Source: Callorhinus ursinus (lineage: Eukaryota > Chordata > Mammalia > Carnivora > Otariidae). From it: a stretch of 64,000 bases of DNA. This document shows, in pieces, positions 43,956 to 52,990 of the stretch. Each line of letters starts with the position of its first letter. Within the stretch, counting starts at the first letter, position 1. Below the pieces are notes generated by a model. It did no database searches. It worked only from the letters and a program-made list of their open reading frames with translations, and was not told the DNA's origin. The position numbers and the translations under genes are program-made. The stretch spans positions 9,382,500 through 9,446,499 of the forward strand of contig NW_020312902.1 of the NCBI RefSeq assembly GCF_003265705.1. Reading direction: 5' to 3'.

Positions 43956-44890
43956 TTTGTGAATTGCACCTTCATTGCATTTCATAGACAGCTATAACTT
44001 GTCCAAGGTCATGAAATTACTTCAGCAGCAGAGCTTTGCATTGAAGTCAGTTTTCTTTCCATATCATCTTTCTTCCCAACTGCCAGTATCCAGGCCCTTA
44101 TTAATTCGCCAGTTTGAGTTTCCTGAATGGAATGATGCTCGACCAGTTTCCTTCCAAATGAGTGCTCAAAACATAGCATATTTATTATTTTTGATTTTGA
44201 GCCACATTTCTTTGGGTGCACCACCTTAGCGAATTATAACAGATCATAAAATTATATCAAATGCAATCGAAACCAAAACACACAAATGAGATCTGGGATT
44301 CAGATACTATAGCATGTTTTTACCTTTAATTCCCTTTATGATTCCCTGGAAGCTGTGGTAGATTGCCTTTTGTAATCTGATTTTATTTGGCCATTTATCT
44401 TCCCTTCCCTCCTCTGTCCTATCCTCAATTTCAAAAGTGAGGGAGACCAACCCTCTTGCTGTAATCTGAGCCTGTGCAAATTAAGCCAGGGCCAAGGTCA
44501 TGAAGGACATCGGATTTATAATTACATTCAAACCATTTCCCCGGTGAGCCCAGATTTGATTTTTGTAGATAAGTTTCAAGTACCAATTAGCTTAGCAATT
44601 TAGTACTTTTATCAGCCCCCCTCCCTACCCTCCACTTCACAGAAGCTGGCTGAATATTACAATTCCTGGCCAGTGCAGATTGGTCTCATTCTGGCAGGTC
44701 TGATATCTTTTATACCCTTGGATGGAAATACTGTCTGCCACTGATTCTCATGGAAACAGGGTCAGTCTAGTTGGAAGTGGAAGCTACCAAACTTGTTTTG
44801 AAGCTTCTCCTTTAAAAAGTAAATAGCTCAATAATTTCTAATCCAGTTATTCACACTTCCAGGTGAATCTGTCTAATCAGAATGCTTTCC
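43956..44890. other. Unique sequence; repeat-free block at 44460-44770
   Basis: No repeat recognised. The block at 44460-44770 is of mixed composition with TATAATTACA, CAATTAGC and AGCAATTTAG motifs, so it is a weak candidate for a conserved non-coding element. Confidence 0.35.
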
Positions 44891-44896
44891 TCTCTA

Positions 44897-45050
44897 GCTG
44901 TGGTTCCCAAGCATTAATGAGCATCAGCCTCACCTGGTGGTTGGGCCATCTCAGAGAGTCTAATTCACTCAACTGGAGCCTGAAAATCTGCATTTCTCAA
45001 AAATTTTCAGACACTGAGGAAAAAAAATTACACTATGACCGCCACTGCAC
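44897..45050 (+). mobile_element. hAT-type DNA transposon remnant
   Basis: AGCTGTGGTTCCCAAGCATTA, GAGCATCAGCCTCACCTGG and AATCTGCATTTCTCAAAAATT are in the order of an old non-autonomous hAT element. Only partly matching. Confidence 0.45.
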
Positions 45051-45690
45051 TCTTATCTGATTACATGGTGACGAAATGAATGGTAGCCATGGCTCTTCCT
45101 GGATGCACTTGGAGAATGAGTTTTACAGGGAGGAGGTGGAGCAAACAGGGTTAGAGAAGACCTAGATCAAACTCGCTCCCTGGTGACAACCAAAATCTAA
45201 ATGAGTAGTCATTGGGTTGTGTAACTAAGTGGAAAGTAAAGGTCAATTGCTGTTGATCTATTTGGAAAATTTCATTGATTGAAGGACTGTGTGCCAATTA
45301 TTGAATTTATTCTTTTTGACTGCTCTGTGAGAATGGATTTGAGCCCTCTAAACGTTGTCCCTTTGCCAGCTAGCACTAAAGCTTTTCTGTAGAGGGCCCT
45401 AAGAGACACTTCTAGAGGGAAGTGCCTGCTTGGCAGGATTCTGCAGAATTCATGATTTTCTAGCACCAGGATCCTGCATTACATGGCAGCAAGCAGCCTC
45501 CAGGTGCTGGCAGTTTACTGGTCACCCCTCAGGCAGTTTTATTAGCAGAGTGCCTCTAGTGAGCACCTCCCCCTGTACAGCTTTCCTTAGTACCCTAGTG
45601 GGCAGATTCCCAGCAAGTCTGTTTGGTGAAGAACCACAGTGACTTCTCTACTATTCTGTGGGCTACCACTGTGTTCTGTCAGCAAAGTCC
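45051..45690. other. Unique non-coding sequence
   Basis: Nothing recognised. Confidence 0.4.
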
Positions 45691-45946
45691 AAATATCATC
45701 CCTGGGTGATCTTTCGCAGTGGGGGATACTCTTCTTTGGGACTACTACCTCTGTCCTTGGGGTTAGTGGCAGTTTCTTTTAACTACTGTATCAGTGTTCC
45801 TCGTAGTTTTATTTACCTCTTATGAGTCAAGACCATGTGACTCTAATTCCCTGTCATTGTTAACAATTCTTTTTATTTAACTTTCCCTGTTCAAATTATT
45901 ATGTGGTTTCTCTCTCCTGACTGGACCTAGACTGACACAAGTGAGG
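45691..45946 (+). mobile_element. Possible old LTR or DNA-element end
   Basis: TTCAAATTATTATGTGGTTTC, TCTCTCCTGACTGGACCTAG and ACTGACACAAG resemble a recurrent end of an old mammalian repeat. The family is not identified. Confidence 0.3.
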
Positions 45947-46239
45947 AAGACGTTCTTTCTAGTTGTGCAGTTCCCCTTACCTTTTCATCTTCAGAAACTC
46001 AGAAGCTTTTGGAGGAAGGCCCCAGGTTTTCTTGCCAGCATTTGTTCCTTGTGTATCTTCCTGCTCTACTAGCTGAAACAGGGTCCAAATGCACATTTCA
46101 GTGACCTGTTTCAGGTCCAGGACTTATAACTTGGTACCTGGCAACATGTTTGTTTCTTGAACATAGCTTCTAGCCTTTTCCACTTCCCATTTTATGTAAG
46201 ACCCATTTTTTGTGAGCTTGGGTCCCAAGAATTGCATAC

Positions 46240-46450
46240 TTTACAAAACATTTGCTGAGTGCTCATTTTGTGCAAGGTGCTGAGCTAAAATTTTTATATG
46301 CATTATTTTATTGAATTGGATCTATACAAATACCCCATGGAAAGATACTCTTATCTTTATTTTATAGATGTAGAAGCTGCAGCTTAAAGTGGAGAAGTAA
46401 TCTGCCTAAGTTATTACAGAACTTAGAAGACAGAGCCCACTCCTATAAAG
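46240..46450 (-). mobile_element. MIR SINE remnant
   Basis: Antisense MIR: ACATTTGCTGAGTGCTCATT, TTGTGCAAGGTGCTGAGCTA, CTTATCTTTATTTTATAGATG and TAAAGTGGAGAAGTAATCTGCC. Confidence 0.8.
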
Positions 46451-46607
46451 ACTGACTCTTTTCCATCTGTGTTTTTGGGGATGGAGTCTAACATCCTGTC
46501 AATGTAGTTCCTGTTTCCAAAGTAAGGGTTAGTGTGTGTATTTGTGTGTGTGTCCATATGCAAACATGCATGGGTATCTTAGAATAAAGAAGAGATGATC
46601 TCACTCT

Positions 46608-46624
46608 AAGGAATTTAGTTTCTT
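46608..46624 (+). repeat. TSD, left copy (twin-primed L1)
   Basis: AAGGAATTTAGTTTCTT, matched at 48584-48600 with one mismatch. Confidence 0.9.
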
Positions 46625-48075
46625 TTTTTCTTTTTTTTTATTAACATATAATGTATTACTTGTTTCAGGGGTACAGGTCTGTGATTCATCAGTCTTACAC
46701 AGTACACAGTGCCCACCATAGTACATACCCTCCCCAACGTCCATCACCCAACCACCCCATCTCTCCCATCATCCTCCCCTCCAGCAACCCTCAGTTTGTT
46801 TCCTGAGATTAAGAGTCTCTTATGGTTTGTCTCCCTCTCTGGTTTCTTCTTGTTTCATTTTTTCCTCCCTTCCCTTATGATCCTCTGCCTTATTTCTCAA
46901 ATTCCACATATCAGTGAGATCATATGATAATTGTCTTTCTCTGATTGACTTATTTTGCTTAGCATAATACCCTCTAGTTCCATCCATGTTGTTGCAAATG
47001 GCAAGGTTTCATTTCATATATATATATATATAATATATATATATTATATATATATATGGCATCTTCTTTATCCATTCATCTGACGATGGACATCTGGCTC
47101 TTTCCATAGTTTGGCTATTGTGGACATCGCTGCTATAACACTGGGGTGCAGTTGCCCCTTTGGATCACTACATTTGTATCTTTGGGGTAAATACACAGTA
47201 GTGCAATTGCTGGGTCATATGGTAGCTTTATTTTCAACTTTTTGAGGAACCTCCATACTGTTTTCCAGAGTGGCTGCACCAGCTTGCATTCCCACCAACA
47301 GTGGTGGAGGGTTCCCCTTTCTCCACATCCTCGCCAACATCTGTCGTTTCCTGACTTGTTAATTTTAGCCATTCTGACTGGTGTGAAGTGGTATCTCATT
47401 GTGGTTTTGTTTTGTATTTCCCTGATGCTGAGTGATATTGAGCACCTCTTCATGTGTCTGTTGGCCATTTGGATGTCTTTGCAGAAATGTCTGTTCATGT
47501 CTTCTGCCCATTTCTTGATCGGATTATTTGTTCCTTAGGTATTGAGTTTGATAAGTTCTTTATAGATTTTGGATACTAACCCTTTATCTGATATGTCACT
47601 TGCAAATATCTTCTCCCATTCTGTCAGTTGTCTTTTGGTTTTGTTGACTGTTTCCTTTGCTGTGCAAAAGCTTTTAATCTTGATGAAGTCCCAATAGTTC
47701 ATTTTTTGCTCTTGCTTCCCTTGCCTTTGGCGATGTTTCTAGGAAGAAGTTGCTGCGGCTGAAGTCAAAGAGGTTGCTGCCTGCAATCCTTCCCCTCAAG
47801 GATTTTGATGGATTCCTCTCTCACATTTTGGTCTTTCAACCATTTTGAGTCTATATTTGTGTATGGTGTAAGGAAATTGTCCAGTTTTATTCTTCTGCAT
47901 GTGGCTGTCCAATTTTCCCAATACCATTTGTTGAAGAGACTTTTTTTCCATTGGATATTCTTTCCTGCTTTGTCAAAGATTAGTTTACTATTATAGAGTT
48001 GAAAGTCCGTTTCTGAGTTCTTTATTCTGTTCCATCGATCTATGTATCTGTTTCTGTGCCAGTACCATACTGTTT
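46625..48075 (-). mobile_element. L1 LINE, 3' segment in minus orientation
   Basis: Part one of a single insertion. Read on the minus strand from 48075, it runs from late ORF2 (ACAGTATGGTACTGGCACAG) through the C-terminal region and 3' UTR to an A-rich tail at 46625-46640. The open frame 47498-47133 (121 codons) encodes the ORF2 C-terminal Cys-rich part: a C-x3-C, then H-C and later C pattern with the [10 protein letters not shown] and YDPAI stretches. Stops occur on both sides. The element is inactive. Confidence 0.93.
47016..47057 (+). repeat. (AT)n within L1
   Basis: About 20 AT/TA units with two interruptions, at the spot where L1 ORF2 normally has a short TATATATA tract. Confidence 0.85.
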
Positions 48076-48583
48076 GGTGATTACCCCAAAACTGCTAGAA
48101 CTCATACAGGAATTCAGTAAAGTGGCAGGATATAAAATCAATGCACAGAAATCAGTTGCATTTCTATACACCAACAACGGGACAGAAGAAAGAGAAATTA
48201 AGGAGTCAATCCCATTTATAATTGCACCAGAAACAATTACCTTAGATACCTAAGAATAAATCTAACCAAAGAGGCAAAGGATCTGTACTCAGAAAACTAT
48301 AGAATACTCATGAAAGAAATTGAGGAAGACACAAAGAAATGGAAAAACGTTCCATGCTCATGGATTGGAAGAACAAATATTGTGAAAATGTCTATGCTAC
48401 CTAGAGCAATCTACACATTTAATGCAATCCCTATCAAAATACCATCAACTTTTTTTGCAGAAATGGAACAAATAATCCTAAAATTTGTATGTAACCAGAA
48501 AAGACCCCAAATAGCCAGAGAAATGTTGAAAAAGAAAACCAAAGCTGGTGGCATCACAATTCCAGACTTCAAGCTCTATTACA
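48076..48583 (+). mobile_element. L1 LINE, inverted 5' segment of the same insertion
   Basis: Part two. Plus-strand ORF2 sequence just downstream of the FADD motif, from CCAAAACTGCTAGAACTCAT to CAAGCTCTATTACAAAG, includes the 100-codon frame 48310-48612 with a typical L1 stretch ([18 protein letters not shown]). In a normal L1 this block lies immediately upstream of the part found inverted at 48075. Only about 16 bp of expected sequence is missing at the junction. A small frameshift lies near 48240. Confidence 0.93.
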
Positions 48584-48600
48584 AAGGAATTCAGTTTCTT
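48584..48600 (+). repeat. TSD, right copy (twin-primed L1)
   Basis: AAGGAATTCAGTTTCTT, the partner of 46608-46624. Confidence 0.9.
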
Positions 48601-49038
48601 ATCATAAAATGAAATTCCTTTAAAATCATATAAGTATCTCTTAATAGCAGTAGATCAAGATCTGTCCTTTGGCCCTCACCAGAGAAGAAATGGCCTCTCA
48701 TTTCAGTCTTTAATAGGAAAACACATTCCGTAGTCTGAAGTTTATGAAAAATGTTCTATTAGTGGGCAAGGGTGATGGCTTATTGTAATTAATTCTTTCC
48801 TCAAGGCCATACCTCTAAAAGTGAGAGATGAAAGTGTTAAGGGGAATGCAGTTACAAAGAGGGCAATGGTGGCACCTTTTTACTTAACATACATGCTTCT
48901 TCCATTGTTCCTGACTCCTCTACTCATCAATGCAGAGGGCTCATTGTCTGTAGGGTCTTAATGAGTGATTCAATAGCATACCACCATTTCAAGACCTGGG
49001 GTGAGGATTGTGGCAGGTAAGGGGTACTGGAATTTTTT
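48601..49038. other. Unique non-coding sequence
   Basis: Nothing recognised. Confidence 0.4.
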
Positions 49039-49047
49039 GATTTTCTT

Positions 49048-49241
49048 TTTCTGTTTTTTTTTTAAAGATTTATTTATTTATTTTAGAGAGTGGGGGGAGG
49101 GAAAGGGAGAGAAGGAATCTCAAGCAGACTCCCTGACGAGCATGGAGACCCAAGCGGGGCTTGATCTCAGGACCCTGAGATCATGACCTGAGCTGAAATC
49201 GAGAGTCAAGTGCTTAATTGACTGAGCCACCCAAGTGCCCC
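49048..49241 (-). mobile_element. CAN-SINE, full length, older subtype
   Basis: AAAGATTTATTTATTTATTT, CAAGCAGACTCCCTGACGAG, GGCTTGATCTCAGGACCCTG, AGATCATGACCTGAGCTGAA and head GAGCCACCCAAGTGCCCC. The TSD is weak (TTTTCTT on both sides). Confidence 0.92.
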
Positions 49242-49364
49242 AGTTTTCTTGAAATTGAGTAATGCTTTCAAGGTTTTTTATTTATCTGCTATGTGTGAAT
49301 CAGAGGGAAGGAAATAAATTAATTAATGATTGTGGGCTTTTGGATCAGAAGAGGGCTGAGTGAA

Positions 49365-49540
49365 ACTTGGCCTTACCATTTATGAGTTAAAAGAGTATAG
49401 GTGGATTCTACTTTTTGAGCTTCAGTTTCCTCATCTGTAGCATAGAAATAGTAACTTATTAATTTTTTAGGAATAATTGAGCAGAATAAATATGGAAAGT
49501 ATTCCTGGCATATAATCAGACTCTGATTAATGAACAGAAT
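49365..49540 (+). mobile_element. MIR SINE remnant
   Basis: Sense MIR: CTTACCATTTATGAGTTAAA, GAGCTTCAGTTTCCTCATCT, GTAGCATAGAAATAGTAAC and GAGCAGAATAAATATGGAAA. Confidence 0.7.
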
Positions 49541-49650
49541 CTGACATATAAATAATAATCCCCTCATTTAGTTACTCCTTCACATTTGCAAAGCACATTC
49601 ACATCACATCCTTTCATCCTCATGACTATCCCTTCAGCTAGCCAGGTATT

Positions 49651-49721
49651 CTTTTCTTTTCTTTTCTTTTCTTTTCTTTTCTTTTCTTTTCTTTTCTTTT
49701 CTTTCTTTTCTTTCTTTTTTT
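49651..49721 (+). repeat. (CTTTT)n microsatellite in the SINE tail
   Basis: Ten perfect CTTTT units (49651-49700) followed by irregular CTTT/CTTTT and a T-run, at the A-tail end of the minus-strand SINE. Such repeats commonly grow from SINE tails. Confidence 0.95.
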
Positions 49722-49898
49722 TAAGAGAGAGAGTGAGCTCAGGGGTGGGGAGGCAGAGGCAGAGGGAGAAAGAATCCCAGGTAGGCTCCCCTCTAAACAC
49801 AGAGCCCATGCAAGATCTCACAACCCTGAGATCATGACCTGAGCCAAAATCAAGAGCGGGTTGCTTAACTGCTTAACAATGTGCCCCCTCTGGCACCC
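49654..49898 (-). mobile_element. CAN-SINE with expanded tail, diverged head
   Basis: AGAGAGAGAGTGAGCTCAGG, GGTAGGCTCCCCTCTAAACA, TCACAACCCTGAGATCATGA, CCTGAGCCAAAATCAAGAGC and a head changed by small indels (CTTAACTGCTTAACAATGTG). Imperfect TSDs CTAGCCAGGTATTCTT (49638-49653) and CTAGGCAGATATTCTT (49899-49914). Confidence 0.9.
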
Positions 49899-49914
49899 CT
49901 AGGCAGATATTCTT

Positions 49915-50555
49915 ATCTCCACTTACTCATATGATTTATAAATAGAATGGATGATTTATCTAGATTTGCTATTCAGAGCTTTTGATCTACCAGATAGAGA
50001 AGATAGAGATTCTCCCAGGCCTCTAAGATGCAGTAGAGCTACTCCAATCTGTGGCAGAGTACCTATAGTACAGAATACCTTGAGGCTAAATAAATTATCT
50101 TAGTGTCTAACATTAATAGGTTATAGGTTATAGCAATCATTGAAGTTAAACATTTATGAGAGTAAAATATATACCTGCAAATAATTCAATCTGTTGTTCT
50201 AATTTCTTAATAGCTTTGGGGAAAATGCATTATTTTTTCAATTTTAAAAGTAAAATACCTTGGTCAAGCTCCTGTAAGAATAGCATTTTGAAATTTCCAG
50301 ATGTAAGGCAAGGTCACACTGGTAGAAGTTGCCTGCTGGCAAGAGATCTATTTCTTCTATGAAGAGGAAGGGAAAGGTTGAGAGCTACTGTGGTAGTCAC
50401 TTGGTCTATTCATAAATATTATATTCTTATCCTATTTGATACATTTTGAGATGGTACTTTACTTCCTCCTCTAAAATGGGTATAGCTATGTGACTTGCTT
50501 TGGCCAGTGAAATAGAAGCAATATGTAATGACCAAGATAACTTACCTACTAATTT
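49915..50555. other. Unique non-coding sequence
   Basis: Nothing recognised. Confidence 0.4.
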
Positions 50556-50559
50556 GGGT

Positions 50560-50949
50560 TGACCAAATTTTAGTCAGGCTCCTCTCCTCTGCATAGACCC
50601 CTAAACTGTGGCTTGCCCCCAAGGTTAAGCAACTTATACGGTGCAGAATATAGCTTTCCATCCTTCCACCCCCTTAACAGCTCATTCTGAGAGTCAGCCC
50701 ATCACAGAGAAGAACATTTCCTCTTGAACCACCACAATCATGCTGTTTGCTGATTGCCACAGATTGCTGCCTTCCCCAACAACATTCCTGCCAGCCCTAC
50801 TCAACTCTCCCTATAAAAGAAAAGCCTTTTTCTGCTTAGTTTTGAAACACTTACAGATCCTGAGGTTGGAGCAGAGAATGCTCTATTGCAATAGTCATCT
50901 TGAAAAAAGTTTGTCCTCAATTAAGTCTGGATTTGTTTTTTGTTTAGCA
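50560..50949 (+). mobile_element. Candidate ERV solo LTR with TATA box
   Basis: About 390 bp bounded by TG (50560) and CA (50948-50949). It contains GTCAGGCTCCTCTCCTCTGC, AAGGTTAAGCAACTTATACG, a TATAAAA box (50812-50818) and a U5-like pyrimidine end (AAGTCTGGATTTGTTTTTTG). This layout suggests a retroviral LTR, possibly ERV1-type. No internal gag/pol/env and no clear TSD. The 77-codon frame 50740-50973 is incidental. Confidence 0.5.
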
Positions 50950-51150
50950 GAAGTTTTAAGTGTTGAGGAATGATTAAAATATAAGTGATAATTAATCCTT
51001 TTGTGACATTTCATTATTTTGACTGATGTGACCACATATAAAATATCTGGTGTGTGTGTGTGTTTTGAGAAAAAGAGATTGAAAAACTTAGAAAGAGAGA
51101 GAGGGATAGATGAACATTCTTATATGTCTTGGTCCTTTCTTTTTCAACTG
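50950..51150. other. Unique sequence with a short (TG)n
   Basis: GTGTGTGTGTGT near 51051-51062 followed by an AG-rich stretch (AGAAAGAGAGAGAGGG) near 51090-51105. Confidence 0.6.
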
Positions 51151-51154
51151 AAAA

Positions 51155-51556
51155 ATAATAACAATATTTATTGGGCATTTACTACACTGAACTGCTGAAA
51201 GGCCATCATCCCATTAAATTCTGACAAAAGCTCTATAAAGCATGTCCCAGAGATATCTCCATCACATAGGTCTTAAGAAACTAAGACTTACATTAAGCGT
51301 CTGCCTTCGGCTCAGGTCATGATCCCAGGGTCCTGGGATCGAGCCCCGCATCGGGCTCTCTGCTCCACGGGAAGCCTGCTTCTCCCTCTCCCACTCTCCC
51401 TGCTTGTGTTCCCTCTCTCGCTGTGTCTCTCTCTGTCAAATAAATAAATAAAATCTTAAAAAAAAAAGAAACTAAGACTTAGAATATTTAAGTTTATTTA
51501 CCACGTTTTCATAATTAGTAAGTTGCAAAGCTGTCTGATAATAAAGTTCGTACTTT
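51155..51556 (-). mobile_element. MIR SINE split by a young CAN-SINE
   Basis: Left half (51155-51290): ATTTATTGGGCATTTACTAC, TCATCCCATTAAATTCTGAC and AAAGCTCTATAAAGCATGTC. Right half after the SINE (51466-51556): AAACTAAGACTTAGAATATTT and TAATTAGTAAGTTGCAAAGC. The halves join smoothly once the SINE and one TSD copy are removed. Confidence 0.8.
51291..51465 (+). mobile_element. CAN-SINE, young, slightly 5'-truncated
   Basis: Starts at CATTAAGCGTCTGCCTTCGG, lacking about 25 bp of the normal head (including the A box), then has a nearly consensus body (CAGGTCATGATCCCAGGGTC, GGAAGCCTGCTTCTCCCTCT) and an AAATAAATAAATAAAATCTT-A(n) tail. Perfect 16-bp TSD AAGAAACTAAGACTTA at 51275-51290 and 51466-51481. 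High body identity and exact TSDs point to a recent insertion. Confidence 0.95.
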
Positions 51557-51669
51557 TCATTACTTTTCTCTGATTCTCTGTATCATGTTTATTACTAAAT
51601 TTGTTGAGTTTTTTAAAAATTATATTCTTGTTTAGCAAGAATGGATTGAGTTAGGTGTATGTTCAGGAT

Positions 51670-51790
51670 TGGTTTAGACACAGAGGAGTTCATAAAGATG
51701 AATGTACCTCAATGTTTTTAAGGGATTTGCAGTTTGAAGAGGAGATGAGATATAAATAAATAACTCTAAAATGAGATAGATTGTAAATGA
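51670..51790 (-). mobile_element. L2 LINE fragment
   Basis: GGAGTTCATAAAGATGAATG, TTTTTAAGGGATTTGCAGTTTG and GAGGAGATGAGATATAAATAAA resemble antisense L2. Confidence 0.45.
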
Positions 51791-52855
51791 CATAGACCAA
51801 GGATAAACAAAGGATTATAGGAGTCCAGAAAAGGGAAGAATTCTTTCAGGTATTGGAGGAAAACCTTTTAACTGTGCTTTTACAGTGCATAGATCTGCAG
51901 AGATGAAAGAAGGCAACAGTATAATCATGAAACAGAGACTCCATGAAGAACCTTCAATAGAATATTTAGAAATTGGGTTTGATCCATAAGATTGTCATTG
52001 AAAATGAACTCAGGGTAGCTTATAAAATTTAATTTATAGTTGCATCATAGTTAAAATGCTTATGAAGATGAAATGAGCTGGTTCTGAAGAGATGACAAGA
52101 AATTAAGTACATTGAGAAGAATACCATGCTCCCTCAATGTCTCATGGGATGGCTAAATTAAATAGCTCTGGCAGATCTAAATCCCTGATGACAGGGTGGA
52201 TTTTTGAGGTAGATATTTAAATTCTCCTGCTAGCTATTTTTAATACATAGATACAGAATTTAGCATCTCTGGACAGTACACAGAGAGAAAAATGGCCTCT
52301 GTAGTGTGTGATTTAAAATATGGCCTCACCCCAGCTTAGTTGCCATGTGTCTTTGACACCCCACACACCTAGGTTTCTCTTGGGGAGGACATTTGCATTA
52401 TCTGCATCTTCTAGAAACCAACCAAGTCCTGTTAAGAATCTATAGCTCTCCAGGATGCAAAGTAAGAGAATCTGATATCACTATGAAGATGAGGCATATT
52501 TTAAAGAGGATAGTACTTTTGACTCATTGCTTTGAATATACTTTGATAGTAATCCCTTGCCTGGGGCGTGTCTGAAATACAGGTTGAGAACTGCCAGTAA
52601 AGCCACTGGTAGCCCTTTTCTTTGAAGGCAGTGCTACCTGTTTGTGTCCCAATTGTGTTATTTATTTTCATCTCTTCTCTAGTGACTTTTCTTTCTCTTC
52701 ACAAACATTTTAATGCTTTAAGTCTAAAAAGGGAGATTGTGTGTTAGTGAATGTGATTTCTCTTACCAATTCCTGACCAATATCAGTGAGATTCTGAGCT
52801 CAGGCTTCCTGGGTTAAAAGTCCCAAGCCACCTCTTACTAGAGTGAGCTACATAT
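51791..52855. other. Unique non-coding sequence
   Basis: Nothing recognised. Confidence 0.4.
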
Positions 52856-52859
52856 TTAC

Positions 52860-52990
52860 TATTATTTGAGGCAGTGATGGGGATAAATGGGCTTTGGAGT
52901 CAGGCACATAGGCTGTGTTCAAACCCCAACTGTGCCACTTAATAGCTGAGTATCTATGCTTGGCAGTCAGTGTATAGATGAGTTGGTTGG
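52860..52990 (+). mobile_element. MIR SINE remnant
   Basis: Sense MIR 5' part: GGGCTTTGGAGTCAGGCACA, TAGGCTGTGTTCAAACCCCA and ACTGTGCCACTTAATAGCTG. Confidence 0.8.
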
